Part shown: in pieces, positions 26,864 through 36,900 of the stretch
How the letters are laid out: each line of letters opens with the position of its first letter
Position numbering within the stretch: position 1 is the first letter of the stretch
NCBI RefSeq assembly: GCF_003201875.1
Contig: NZ_QJKD01000002.1
Coordinates: 186,001 to 250,000, forward strand
Length of the DNA stretch: 64,000 nucleotides
Direction of reading: 5' to 3'
From: Hungatella effluvii
GTDB taxonomy: Bacteria > Bacillota > Clostridia > Lachnospirales > Lachnospiraceae
Translations under genes and position numbers: made by a program
Notes under the pieces: generated by a model
What the model saw: the letters and a program-made list of their open reading frames with translations, nothing else
Told to the model about the DNA's origin: nothing
Database searches by the model: none

Positions 26864-28756
26864 ATGACAGAAAAATTAAAACACCAGAAGATGGTAGATA
26901 TGATCGCACTTGGCATGTCTGTAGTACTTTGCCTGTTCCATATGTTTTCTGCCTCCTACGGAACTTGGACCTCCTACGTCCTGGCGGCGGTTCACTGGGG
27001 CTTTATTGGGAGTTATATTGTACTCAGGAAGCCCACAAAACTTAAGTATATCGGACCAGTGTACGATGCCGTTATTATTATGCTGACGATTTATACCTGT
27101 TATCATCAGGTTGCCATGCAGGAGCGTCTGGTCACGCAGGCAGGACTTTATACCACAGAGGATATCATTGTAGCGGTAATCGCTGTACTGCTTGTGTTGG
27201 AAGTCGGACGGCGGGCTGTAGGGAAGATTCTCCCTTTAATCGGGGTTGCGTTTCTTCTGTACTGCTATTTTGGGAATATGGTACCAGGGCTGATGAAGAC
27301 AACCAGGTTTACAGTGAACCGAATTGCGATTTTTATCTATACCTCCAGTGATGGAATCTTTGGACAGACCCTGTACGTGAGTGCGAAGTATATATTCCTG
27401 TTCATTTTGTTCGGGAGCATTCTGGAACTTACAGGCGCCGGCGCATTTTTCGTGGATTTGGCATTTGCGTTTGTGGGTAAGGCGAGGGGAGGCCCGGCAC
27501 AGGCTGCGGTTTATTCCAGTATGCTGATGGGAACTATCAATGGCTCAGGGGCCGCAAATGTAGTAACGACAGGTACCTTTACCATACCACTGATGAAAAA
27601 AATTGGCATTCGGCCGAGTACTGCGGGCGCCATAGAGGCAGTCGCATCGTCTGGCGGCCAGATTATGCCGCCGGTTATGGGGGCCGTGGCATTTCTGATG
27701 GCTGAGATGACAGGGATCGACTATGCCAAGATTGCATTGGCGGCGTTGGTTCCGGCAATTCTTTATTATATGACATTGTCATTGTCAGTATATTTGATTG
27801 CCCGCAGAGATAATATTGCGGCCGGCAATCCTGAGGATATTAAAAAACCGCGCGAAGTATTGAAAGAAGGCTGGTTGTTTATTGTTCCTTTGCTTGTACT
27901 GGTGGCACTTATCATTTCAGGCATGAGTGTTCAATTATCTGCGTTTTACAGTATTATCGTAACATTAATTGTTGGTTTTATTAAAAACCGCAGGAATATG
28001 ACTGTTGGAAATATATTAGGAGCCTGCGAAAATTCGGTGAAAAGTATCGCCCCGGTAGCGGCTGCATGTATATTGGCCGGTATTATCATGGGCTCCATGA
28101 GTCTTACCGGTTTTGGACTTAAGATCAGCAGCCTGATCGAAATGATATCCGGAGGAAATTTATTGTTTGCACTATTGCTTTCCATGGCAGCCAGCCTTCT
28201 GCTTGGTATGGGACTTCCGACATCGGCGGCATATATGGTATTGGCGGTATTGGTTGCTCCTGTATTGCTGAACCTTGGAGTGAGTAAAATGGCGGCACAT
28301 TTGTTCTTGCTGTATTTCGGCGCGATTTCTACAATTACACCTCCTGTTGCACTGTCGGTATTTGCTGCTTCCGGAATATCAGGGGCGGGGGTATGGGAAA
28401 CTGGCTGGGATGCGCTGAAGCTTGCATCAACCGGATTTATTATTCCATTTATCTTTGCCTTTGATAATAGTCTGCTGCTGATGGGAAATCCGGGAATGAT
28501 TGTGATTGCAGTAGTCACCGCAGTCATAGGCTGCATGATTTTGTCAGTGGCAGTGTCGGGATGGCTGGTACATAATTTGAATGTAGGTACAAGACTGCTT
28601 TTACTGGTTGCGGGTGTGTGTATGATTATTTCAAATCCGTTATGGATTAATGCGGCAGGTTTGGCGCTTGCCGTTATCGTAATAGTTACGGTTTTAAGAG
28701 CAAATCAAAACAATACAAAAACTGAGGGGTATGTTAATTATGGAAAATTATTATGA
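26864..28756 (+). CDS. TRAP transporter fused permease (4TM plus 12TM)
   Basis: This 630-residue polytopic membrane protein fuses the small (DctQ-like) and large (DctM-like) TRAP permease subunits, the usual form paired with TAXI receptors. N-terminal helices cover about residues 12-130. The DctM part contains LMGTINGSGAANVVTTGTFTIP and SSGGQIMPPVMGAVAFLMAE, signature loops of this family, plus LGMGLPTSAAYM in the second half. The ATG at 26864 is preferred because AAAGGA lies 7 bp upstream; a TTG two codons earlier is possible. The gene overlaps the next one by 17 bp. It drives secondary, probably sodium-coupled, uptake of a carboxylate. Confidence 0.94.
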   Translation: MTEKLKHQKMVDMIALGMSVVLCLFHMFSASYGTWTSYVLAAVHWGFIGSYIVLRKPTKLKYIGPVYDAVIIMLTIYTCYHQVAMQERLVTQAGLYTTEDIIVAVIAVLLVLEVGRRAVGKILPLIGVAFLLYCYFGNMVPGLMKTTRFTVNRIAIFIYTSSDGIFGQTLYVSAKYIFLFILFGSILELTGAGAFFVDLAFAFVGKARGGPAQAAVYSSMLMGTINGSGAANVVTTGTFTIPLMKKIGIRPSTAGAIEAVASSGGQIMPPVMGAVAFLMAEMTGIDYAKIALAALVPAILYYMTLSLSVYLIARRDNIAAGNPEDIKKPREVLKEGWLFIVPLLVLVALIISGMSVQLSAFYSIIVTLIVGFIKNRRNMTVGNILGACENSVKSIAPVAAACILAGIIMGSMSLTGFGLKISSLIEMISGGNLLFALLLSMAASLLLGMGLPTSAAYMVLAVLVAPVLLNLGVSKMAAHLFLLYFGAISTITPPVALSVFAASGISGAGVWETGWDALKLASTGFIIPFIFAFDNSLLLMGNPGMIVIAVVTAVIGCMILSVAVSGWLVHNLNVGTRLLLLVAGVCMIISNPLWINAAGLALAVIVIVTVLRANQNNTKTEGYVNYGKLL

Positions 28757-29447
28757 GTTACCGGAATTAATTTCTGAAGATCTTATTGAGCGCGCATCTA
28801 AGCTGAGCTCAGCAAATATTTGTGATGGTCTAAGCAAGCTTGGACTTCTTGCGGGCCGTTGTATGAGCGGACAGATTAAACCGGTTTCAGATAAGATGAG
28901 TGTTGTCGGGACCGCTTGTACTGTGGAAACAAAAGATGGTGACAATTTGCCGCTGCATGTTGCAATTTATAACTGCAGGCCCGGATATGTAATTGTTGTA
29001 AGTGGAAAGGCCTTTGAAGAGAGGGCTTATATGGGTGACTTGATGGGCGGTGCGGCAGAGGCAATCGGTGTGTCAGGAATTATCGTCGACGGATATATAC
29101 GTGACAAGACAGGTCTTGATGAAATCGGAATGCCGATGTTCAGCAGAGGTTATAAGCCGGCGAGTCCGGCAAAAAAAGGACCAGGAGGATTGAATATCCC
29201 AGTCGAATGTGGCTCTGTCCTGGTAAACCCGGGAGATTTAATTGTTGGAGATTATGACGGAGTGGTGGTTGTACCGAGAGAAAAAATAAAAGAGGTTTTA
29301 GAGGCGGCAGAAGTAAAAGTTGCCTACGAGGAAAAAAGGGTAGCCGCTATCAATGAGTACAGGAGATGCAAGACAGAAGGTTCTGATTTGCCGGATTTGA
29401 CACCTGCATGGGTTAAAGAAATGATGGAACAGAAACGGGAGGCATAA
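28740..29447 (+). CDS. RraA/HMG-CHA-aldolase-like protein
   Basis: This 235-residue protein belongs to the RraA-like fold that includes 4-hydroxy-4-methyl-2-oxoglutarate/4-carboxy-4-hydroxy-2-oxoadipate aldolases, metal-dependent enzymes that release pyruvate. The metal and substrate motif appears as IIVDGYIRDKTGL (near residues 112-124), preceded by GDLMGGAAEAIGVSG. The DG-x2-RD arrangement plus GD is the aldolase pattern, although some non-aldolase RraA proteins share part of it. The ATG at 28740 lies 10 bp from GAGGGG and inside the end of the TRAP permease gene; an ATG at 28731 is too close to that site. Clustering with a tautomerase, a hydro-lyase and a carboxylate importer favours an aldolase role at the end of a catabolic pathway. 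Confidence 0.85.
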   Translation: MENYYELPELISEDLIERASKLSSANICDGLSKLGLLAGRCMSGQIKPVSDKMSVVGTACTVETKDGDNLPLHVAIYNCRPGYVIVVSGKAFEERAYMGDLMGGAAEAIGVSGIIVDGYIRDKTGLDEIGMPMFSRGYKPASPAKKGPGGLNIPVECGSVLVNPGDLIVGDYDGVVVVPREKIKEVLEAAEVKVAYEEKRVAAINEYRRCKTEGSDLPDLTPAWVKEMMEQKREA

Positions 29448-29449
29448 TT

Positions 29450-29653
29450 ATGCCGCGAATTCAGATTCAAATGCTTAAGGGACGAACAGCAGAGCAAAAA
29501 CGGCGACTTGCTAAAGGTGTAACAGAAGCGGCGTCGGAAGCTCTTGGAATATCACAGGAGCGCATTTCACTCATTATGCTGGAGGTGGAGGAAGATCAAC
29601 TGGCACACGGTGGCCTGTTATGGTGCGACAGAGAGGTGAAGCCTCCGATTTAA
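29450..29653 (+). CDS. 4-oxalocrotonate tautomerase-like small protein
   Basis: This 67-residue protein has the 4-oxalocrotonate tautomerase fold. After removal of the initiator Met it starts with Pro1, the catalytic base, in PRIQIQMLKGRT, with Arg11 (mature numbering) also conserved. The family interconverts enol and keto forms of 2-oxo acids, mostly in meta-cleavage-type pathways. GGAGG lies upstream of the ATG, 2 bp after the RraA-like gene. It is the last gene of the operon, before a terminator. Its presence beside an RraA-like aldolase suggests that a 2-hydroxy-dienoate or oxaloacetate-like enol occurs in the pathway. Confidence 0.88.
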   Translation: MPRIQIQMLKGRTAEQKRRLAKGVTEAASEALGISQERISLIMLEVEEDQLAHGGLLWCDREVKPPI

Positions 29654-29716
29654 TGACGGAGATAATTTTAAGCCCTCATAACAGGAACTGATATGCTGGT
29701 GGAAGGAGGAAATAAG

Positions 29717-29746
29717 CCGGGCTCATGATTGAGTACCGGTTTTTCC
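29717..29746 (+). terminator. Terminator of the acid-catabolism operon
   Basis: CCGG-g-CTCA, loop TGAT, TGAG-ta-CCGG is followed by TTTTTCCTTTT. It lies about 65 bp after the tautomerase gene and closes the operon that starts at 22462. Confidence 0.65.
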
Positions 29747-29868
29747 TTTTTTATGGGGAGTGCAATTAAATTTGTCCGTTTCGGCTGGAATAATGACTCT
29801 GCCCTTGTGTTTCCACATGGAACAGGATATAATTTTTATATCGTATGTGGTGTGTAAGGAGGATTTCA

Positions 29869-31599
29869 ATGCAGAAAAAGCCTTTGCCTGTAGGAATTGA
29901 TGATTTCGAAAAGTTAATTAGAAATAATTACTACTATGTAGATAAAACTCTTTTTATCAAGGAACTGCTTGACAAAAAGGGGGAGGTAAATTTGTTTACC
30001 CGGCCGAGAAGGTTTGGCAAGACCTTAAATCAAAGCATGATCCGCTTCTTTTTTGAGAATACCGGAAGCCTGGAAGGAAATGAAGCGAATCAGGCCCTTT
30101 TCAAGGATATGCAGATCATGAAGCAGGGAGATCGTTATACGCAGGAGATGAGCAGTTATCCGGTTATCAGTCTGTCTCTTAAATCCTCTAAGCAGCCGGA
30201 TTGGGAATTGGCCTATGGCTGTTTGAAGGAGGAGATAGGAAGAGAATACTTAAGACACCGGATTGTGCTTGATTCTTTGAAGGTACCAGAGCAGAAAAGA
30301 AGATATGAGGATATTATGAATCTGAGTGGAAGCCAGCAGGACTTTGCCACATCGATTCGCTTTCTTTCCGAGTGTCTGTATCAACACTGGGGGAGAAAAG
30401 TCATCATTCTGATTGATGAGTATGATGTACCGCTTGAAAATGCCTGGTTTTCAGGATTTTATGATAATATGATAGGATTTATCCGATCGGTGTTTGAATC
30501 TGCGCTTAAGACGAATCCCTGTCAGGAATTTTCTGTTGTTACAGGCTGTCTGAGAATTACAAAGGAATCTATATTTACAGGTTTGAATAATCTGGATATT
30601 ATTTCAATATTAAGCCGCTCTTATGATGAGTACTTTGGTTTCACCCAACAGGAAGTTGACAGGATGCTGCGGTATTATAATCTTGACATGAAAAGAGAGC
30701 TGATTAAATCATGGTATGATGGGTACTTGTTCGGTGATGCAGAAGTTTATAATCCATGGAGTGTGACAAACTATATCAAAGCACTGACTGTTTTTACCGA
30801 TGAACTGCCGACGCCATACTGGGCCAATACAAGCTCCAACAGCATTGTTCGCAGTCTGGTAGAACGGGCGGATATCTCTGTAAAGGAAGAACTGGAGATT
30901 CTGTTAGCCGGCGGAACGATAGAAAAACCTGTCCACGAAGAAATTACGTATGACAGCGTATACGATTCAGAGGATAACTTATGGAATTTTCTGTTTTTTA
31001 CGGGGTATTTAAAACAGATATCCAGGAAGATGGAGAATGAAACCCAATACCTGACAATGGCGGTTCCAAATCTGGAAGTTAAGTATATTTTTAATAATAC
31101 AATCACCAAATGGTTTCGCGATCAGATAAAAGTAAAAGATTTATCGCAAATGTATGCGGCCATGCTGGAAGGGGATGCCGATCAGTTTCAGGCAGAGCTA
31201 TCCGGACTGCTTCAGGAGAGCATCAGCTATATGGATACCCAGGAAGTTGGTAAGTCCCCCTCACTTTCGTTCGGCGGAAAGTATTATCATGGTTTCATGA
31301 TGGGTGTATTAAATAATCTAAGGGATTATCTGGTAAAGTCGAACCGTGAGAGTGGAAATGGGCGTCTGGATATACTGGTACGCAGCCACAATGTGTCAAA
31401 AACGCCAGTCATCATGGAACTGAAAGTATCCGAGACCTATAAAGGCATGGAAAATGCCTGTGACACAGCAATGCAGCAGATTGAAGAAAAAAAGTATGAT
31501 TCCAGTCTGCCTGAGGAGGGATACACCGATGTTCTGCTCTATGGCATTGCATTCTTCAGGAAGCAGTGCAGAATTAAGGTACATCGCAAACAATTTTAA
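29869..31599 (+). CDS. AAA-ATPase_like / PD-(D/E)XK nuclease-like protein
   Basis: This 576-residue protein combines an N-terminal AAA-ATPase_like domain (PF09820 type) with a C-terminal DUF1703/PDDEXK_9-type nuclease-like domain. The start KKPLPVGIDDFEKLI and the segment YYYVDKTLFIKELL are typical, then comes FTRPRRFGKTLNQSM, the Walker-A-like loop. A Walker-B-like VIILIDEYDVPL lies near residue 180. The C-terminus has GRLDILVRS...PVIMELKVS, the D...ExK nuclease-like core. AAGGAGG precedes the ATG at 29869. The gene is monocistronic with its own terminator. Such genes are very numerous in Clostridia and Bacteroidetes and appear to be spread horizontally; their function is unknown. Confidence 0.9.
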   Translation: MQKKPLPVGIDDFEKLIRNNYYYVDKTLFIKELLDKKGEVNLFTRPRRFGKTLNQSMIRFFFENTGSLEGNEANQALFKDMQIMKQGDRYTQEMSSYPVISLSLKSSKQPDWELAYGCLKEEIGREYLRHRIVLDSLKVPEQKRRYEDIMNLSGSQQDFATSIRFLSECLYQHWGRKVIILIDEYDVPLENAWFSGFYDNMIGFIRSVFESALKTNPCQEFSVVTGCLRITKESIFTGLNNLDIISILSRSYDEYFGFTQQEVDRMLRYYNLDMKRELIKSWYDGYLFGDAEVYNPWSVTNYIKALTVFTDELPTPYWANTSSNSIVRSLVERADISVKEELEILLAGGTIEKPVHEEITYDSVYDSEDNLWNFLFFTGYLKQISRKMENETQYLTMAVPNLEVKYIFNNTITKWFRDQIKVKDLSQMYAAMLEGDADQFQAELSGLLQESISYMDTQEVGKSPSLSFGGKYYHGFMMGVLNNLRDYLVKSNRESGNGRLDILVRSHNVSKTPVIMELKVSETYKGMENACDTAMQQIEEKKYDSSLPEEGYTDVLLYGIAFFRKQCRIKVHRKQF

Positions 31600-31648
31600 A
31601 AAGTGCCAGTTCAGACGGCGGGAAAATTATGATTGCGTAAAGACATAT

Positions 31649-31697
31649 GGAACTGCAGTTTCGTTTTGCATAGGAAACTGCAGTTCCTGTTTTTTTA
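31649..31697 (+). terminator. Terminator of the AAA-ATPase_like gene
   Basis: GGAACTGCAGTTTC and GAAACTGCAGTTCC form a perfect 14-bp stem with an 11-nt loop, followed by a long T-tract. It insulates the next promoter. Confidence 0.92.
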
Positions 31698-31752
31698 ACA
31701 GATAATTCTCCCAATCTGCGCTCTATTTTAAAGCGTACTTCCGGCTTTCTGC

Positions 31753-31781
31753 TTGACGCACAGTGGAAAAAAAGATATACT
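31753..31781 (+). promoter_or_regulatory. Sigma-A promoter of the epimerase/LacI/mannosidase operon
   Basis: TTGACG (31753-31758) and TATACT (31776-31781) are separated by 17 bp, directly upstream of a LacI-type operator. Confidence 0.8.
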
Positions 31782-31783
31782 TT

Positions 31784-31797
31784 CATTAACGTTAATG
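31784..31797. promoter_or_regulatory. LacI-family operator
   Basis: The perfect palindrome CATTAACGTTAATG begins 2 bp after the -10 box, overlapping the expected transcription start. The same 14 bp occur at 7319-7332 before the glycyl radical enzyme operon. The LacI-family gene at 32907 is the second gene of the operon behind this site, so autoregulation is likely. Confidence 0.8.
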
Positions 31798-31812
31798 GAA
31801 AGGAAGTACATC

Positions 31813-32910
31813 ATGAACAGAACCATATTTGGAGCAGCAGAAGGAGCGCAAGAAGTCAGCCTTTTTACACTGAAAAACAGAAACGGCATGGAGATCACCA
31901 TGTCGGATTTAGGAGCTGTGCTGACCAGAGTTATCGTGCCGGACCAGGAGGGCCATCCGCGCGACGTAGTATTGGGATACGAAAGCCCGGAGGAGTACCG
32001 AAAGAATACGAATACATATTTCGGCTCAACAGTAGGGAGAAATGGTAACAGGCTGGAAGGCGCCGCAGTCACCCTGGAAGGGAAAGTCTATCATATGACG
32101 CCCAACGAAGGGGAGAACAATCTTCACAGCGGCCCTGACGGATATCAGATCCGTATGTGGGAAGTGAAGGAGACGGCAGAGGACAGGAATGAGGTTACGT
32201 TCGTCCTGGAGAGCCCCGACGGCGACCAGGGATTCCCGGGTAACTTAAAGCTGGAGGTCACCTATGCGCTGACCGATGAGAATGAGATCCGCATCACCTA
32301 TAAAGGCGTGTCGGATGCAGAGACTGTATTTAACCCGACGAATCACAGCTACTTTAACTTAGGCGGCCACGACAGCGGCACGATTTTGAATCATGTACTG
32401 ACTCTGATGGCAGATTCCTATACGCCGGTCAGAGATTCCGCCTCGATTCCCACCGGCGAGAAGGCGGATGTGACGGGGACTCCCATGGATTTCCGACAGG
32501 GGAAAGCGATTGGCCTCGATATCGATGCAGATTTTCAACAGCTACAGTATACCGGAGGATATGATCACAATTTCGTAATCAATCAGAATTCCGTCTCAGA
32601 CGATACCACCACAGGTCTTTATAGAGCCGCTGTCGTTGTCTGTTCTGAGAGTGGGATTACCATGGAAGTGGATACGGACAGACCGGGTGTCCAGCTGTAC
32701 GCAGGGAATTTCCTGAAAGAAGAGCCTGGAAAGGGCGGCGTGAAGTACGGAAAAAGATGTGGATTCTGCCTTGAGACCCAGTATTTTCCCAATGCAGCCA
32801 ATGAACCGGCTTTTGCATCTCCCATCATAAAGGCCAATGAGCCGTGCGTGACGGAGACGGTATACCGCTTTAAAAGCCAGGGGCTTAAACAGGGCGGAGA
32901 AGGCAGATGA
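31813..32910 (+). CDS. galM: Aldose 1-epimerase (galactose mutarotase)
   Basis: This 365-residue protein interconverts the alpha and beta anomers of hexoses such as galactose or glucose. Family signatures include FGSTVGRNGNRLEGA, TPNEGENNLHSGPDG, NPTNHSYFNLGGH (catalytic His region), GGYDHNFVIN and RCGFCLETQYFPNAAN (catalytic Glu region). The ATG at 31813 has AAAGGAAG upstream; the open frame extends to 31753 but would include the promoter and operator. It overlaps the LacI-family gene by 4 bp. In this operon it probably conditions sugars released by the GH38 alpha-mannosidase. Confidence 0.95.
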   Translation: MNRTIFGAAEGAQEVSLFTLKNRNGMEITMSDLGAVLTRVIVPDQEGHPRDVVLGYESPEEYRKNTNTYFGSTVGRNGNRLEGAAVTLEGKVYHMTPNEGENNLHSGPDGYQIRMWEVKETAEDRNEVTFVLESPDGDQGFPGNLKLEVTYALTDENEIRITYKGVSDAETVFNPTNHSYFNLGGHDSGTILNHVLTLMADSYTPVRDSASIPTGEKADVTGTPMDFRQGKAIGLDIDADFQQLQYTGGYDHNFVINQNSVSDDTTTGLYRAAVVVCSESGITMEVDTDRPGVQLYAGNFLKEEPGKGGVKYGKRCGFCLETQYFPNAANEPAFASPIIKANEPCVTETVYRFKSQGLKQGGEGR

Positions 32911-33926
32911 AGAAGAGAAGACCGGCCGTCACGTTAAAGGATATTGCTGCGAAGACCGGTTACAGCGTCAATACGGTTTCTAGGGCGCTGAGGGATAAAG
33001 ACGATATCGCAGCCCCGACAAGAGAGATGATTCAGAAGACTGCGCAGGAAATGGGACATGTAAGCAACACGCTGGCGGCTTCCCTGCGTCTGGGATATAC
33101 GAATACCATCGCAGTGATTTTAGGAGACATCTCCAATCCTCATTTTTCCATTATGATGAAGGAGATCGAGGGCTATGCGTGGAAAGCCGGATACACCTCC
33201 ATTCTGTTTAACACCAATGAAAATGAGGAGCTGGAGCTGGCGGCGATACAGTCCGCTCTCAACAAAAATGTGGACGGTATTATCATCTGTCCGGCACAGA
33301 AGACACCGGACAACTTAACTTATTTAAAAGAGTCGGGCGTTCCCTTTGTGCTGATCGGGCGCCGTGACGAAGCATACAGCTACGTGGTCTGCAACGATGA
33401 ACTGGGCGGGTATCAGGCGACGAAGGAATTACTCTCGGCCGGCCACCGGGATATTCTGCTCCTTCATGGAGCCACCTATATATCCAGCGCCAGGGAGCGT
33501 CTGGAGGGCTACTGCCGGGCGTTTCGCGAGGCGGGGGTTCCCGTGAATGAGCGGCTGATCCGCCAGGTTCCGGTGGTTTCCGACGGATGCGAGGCTGTTT
33601 TAAGGGACCTGGAGAACGAGGGACAGGAGTATACTGCGATCTTTGCCTTCAGTGACATGCTGGCCTGGGAGGCCTGGTGCTGTCTGTTAAAACGCGGCAA
33701 AATGGTGCCAAAAGACTGTTCCATCATTGGCTTCGACCATATTGAGTCGCGGTTAAAGCTGCCCCTGGGCCTGACCTCTGTCAGCTCCTATAAGGGCAGG
33801 ATGTCCGCCATGGCCGCACAGATTCTGGTGGAACAGATACAGGGAAGTGCAGAGATCAGGCAGGCGGTGATCGATACAGCGATTGCGGCTGGCGGGACGG
33901 TCAGAAATAGAAACGAGTATAATTAG
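32907..33926 (+). CDS. LacI-family transcriptional regulator
   Basis: This 339-residue repressor has the LacI helix-turn-helix VTLKDIAAKTGYSVNTVSRA (residues about 8-27), a hinge helix with the minor-groove segment NTLAASLRLGYT, and a sugar-binding-like effector domain (IAVILGDISNPHFSIMMKEIE onward). The ATG overlaps the epimerase stop by 4 bp. The best candidate operator is the palindrome CATTAACGTTAATG in the operon's own promoter. A second identical site lies at 7319-7332, so this protein is predicted to control the glycyl radical enzyme operon too. The effector is unknown, probably a sugar or sugar phosphate from mannosides. Confidence 0.94.
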   Translation: MKKRRPAVTLKDIAAKTGYSVNTVSRALRDKDDIAAPTREMIQKTAQEMGHVSNTLAASLRLGYTNTIAVILGDISNPHFSIMMKEIEGYAWKAGYTSILFNTNENEELELAAIQSALNKNVDGIIICPAQKTPDNLTYLKESGVPFVLIGRRDEAYSYVVCNDELGGYQATKELLSAGHRDILLLHGATYISSARERLEGYCRAFREAGVPVNERLIRQVPVVSDGCEAVLRDLENEGQEYTAIFAFSDMLAWEAWCCLLKRGKMVPKDCSIIGFDHIESRLKLPLGLTSVSSYKGRMSAMAAQILVEQIQGSAEIRQAVIDTAIAAGGTVRNRNEYN

Positions 33927-33940
33927 ACGAGGACAAATAA

Positions 33941-36900
33941 ATGGGGATTATGCATTCGGAATACAGAGACAGAATCAATCATTGGATCAGGACCCTGAAG
34001 GAAGATTTTTATACCCCGGCAGGTACGCTTGACTGGGAAGTATTTAAGACGATGGAGCAGCTGAGCTTCGAGGAGGCCGGCGAAAGAACGTATGAGAGGG
34101 TGGAACCCGGCTATACCTGGGGCGATACCTACGAATATGCGTGGTTCCGCACGAAACTCACGCTGCCGGAAGAGACTGCCGGAAAGAGAATTGTACTGAA
34201 CTTATGTCCGGGCGGAGAATCTACGGTGTTTGTGAATGGTTCAGCGTTTGGCACGTACCGGGCTGACTGGGTGAAACAGCCCCACCATTTTCTGGTGGAT
34301 AATACACTGACCCGGGAGGCGAAACCGGGAGACGTATTTGAGATCTGCATGGAGACATACGCCGGCCATTTCTACGCAGAAGCCCAGGACAGCGGCTGTT
34401 CCACCGGTCCGGTTCTTCCCGGACTTTACAGGGACGAGCTGGCTGAGGGAGCAAGAAGGACGCTGGGAGAAGGAACCTATGGAATCTGGGATGAAGACGC
34501 ATACCAGCTTTTTATGGATGTGGAGACACTTTCCAGCCTGCTTAAGACCCTGGATGAGGATTCCCTGCGGGCGGCCAGAGTCGCGGAGGCGCTGGAACAA
34601 TTCACACTGCTTGTGGATTTCGAGCAGGAAAAGGAGGCCAGGAGCCGGGATTACCGGAAAGCCCGTGCCATGCTGGAGCCGGTGCTTTCCGCTGTCAATG
34701 GCTCTACGATGCCGGTATTTTCCGCGATTGGAAACGCCCATCTCGATCTGGCATGGCTGTGGCCCATGGCGGAGACCTACCGGAAGACGGCCAGGACATT
34801 TGCGGCACAGCTGCGTCTGATGGAGGAGTATAAAGACTACAAATTTATCCAGAGCCAGCCGGCGTGTTATGAGATGTGCCGGAAATACTACCCGGAGCTG
34901 TTTGAGGAGATCCGAAAAGCAGTGAAAAACGGCCAATGGATCGCAGAAGGAGCCATGTGGGTGGAGCCGGATACGAATATGGCGGGCGGTGAGGCGCTGA
35001 TCCGCCAGCTTCTGTACGGCAAGGCATACTATAAAGAAATGTTTGACGTGGACAGCAAGATGCTCTGGCTGCCGGATACCTTCGGCTACACTGCGGCGCT
35101 TCCGCAGATTCTGAGAAAATGCGGCGTCGATTATCTGGTCACCCAGAAGATATTCTGGTCCTACAACGAAGGCGAGCAGTTCCCCTACCACTATTTTTCA
35201 TGGAGAGGAATGGACGGAAGCGAGATAGAAGCCTTCCTTCCTACCAACTACACGTATTATACGTCCCCGGAAGAGATGAACACCGTGTGGAAGAAACGGG
35301 CTCAGAAGCGGGATCTGGATACGTTTCTGATTCCGTTCGGCTACGGAGACGGGGGCGGCGGTCCGACCAGAGATCACATCGAGTTCATAGAGCGTCAGAA
35401 GGATTTAGAGGGCGGTGTCCGCATCGAGATGGAGAACCCGGTCGATTACTTTGAACGCATGGAGAGCCGGGGCGGCCCGGCCAATACGTATGTGGGAGAA
35501 CTGTATTTTACGGCTCACCGCGGCACCTACACTTCACAGGCCGCTATCAAGAAATGGAACCGCAGAGCAGAACTCACCATGAGAGACTTAGAACTGTGGG
35601 CATCCGCCGCCGCATCCATGGCAGCAGGGCACGGCACAGAGAGCATTTCCGGGAACAATACGGAAAATGCCGCGGGCAGCGCTTACCAGTACCCCGCAGA
35701 GCAGACGGAACGCTTATGGAAGGAAACACTGCTGAACCAGTTCCATGATATTCTCCCCGGCTCCAGTATCCACCGGGTATACGAGGAAGCGGAACGGTCT
35801 CTTGGCCGCGTCTGTAAGGAAGCAGAAAAACTCTGTGGAGAAGCAGTTTCAAGCCTGATAAAAGAGGGCGATGGAATTACCGTGTTTAACTCCCTTTCCT
35901 TCCCGCGCATCTGTCTGATCGAAGTTCCGGAGGAGTACGAAAAAGGCTGCAGGACTCTGGAGGGTGAGGCAGTCCCTGTGTATACCGATGGAAAAACAGT
36001 TACCGCCAGAGTGGCAGTCCCGCCGATGGGCGCGGTTACGGTTGTTCCGTGCGAAAATGAAGAGACGATACCTGGAGCGATAAAAGAGACAGCGCCCGCG
36101 GCGGTGAAAGGGACCGGATCCGTTCCGGCCCCATCCTCAACTCTGGCCGTAGTCATACCACAGGGGGACGGCTTCGTGATGGAAAATGACCGGCTCCGGG
36201 TAACCGTTGCCTCCAACGCGGAGATCACCTCCTATGTGCTGAAGGAGAGCGGAAGAGAATTTGCCAGGACACCGATGAACCATTTCCGCCTGTTTAAAGA
36301 CGTGCCGAGAAAATTCGACGCCTGGGATATCGATTCCAATTATGCGGAACAGGAAATCGGGGGCGCCTTCGATGTGCACGTAGAGATTGTCTGCGCCGCA
36401 GGCGCCAGAGCAGCTCTGAGGGCGGCAGGAAAGATTGGCAGTTCTTCGTTCAGCCAGGATATCACTCTGGCTGTGGGAGAAAGCAGGCTAGAATTTGCGA
36501 CGGAAGTTGACTGGCGCGAACTGCACAGGCTGTTGAAGGTCAGCTTTCCTACCGTATTATACGGAGAGTATGGGATCAATGAGATGCAGTTTGGCTATGT
36601 GGAGCGCCCGATGCACCGGTCCAGGGCGTATGATAAAGACCGTTTCGAAGTGTGCAACCACCGGTACAGCGCCGTGTGCGACGGCGGCAATGGATTCGCT
36701 GTCTTAAATGACTGTAAGTACGGAATCAGTATGGAGGACGGAGCACTGGAGCTGACGCTTCTCCGCGCGGGAGCCTGCCCGGATATGCGGGCGGATAACC
36801 GGATTCATACCTTTACGTATGGAGCGGCGGCATGGAATGGAAGTATCCAGGAGAGCGATGTGGTCAGACAGGGGTATGAGATGAATGTAACACCTCTTGT

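Noticed and set aside
29676..29696. CCTCATAACAGG as another copy of the leader repeat
   Set aside because: Only the TCATAACA segment matches; the hairpin and the ribosome-site context are missing.
34241..35191. 316-codon antisense open frame inside the alpha-mannosidase gene
   Set aside because: The GH38 catalytic motifs lie on the other strand across this segment; the antisense frame is a shadow.
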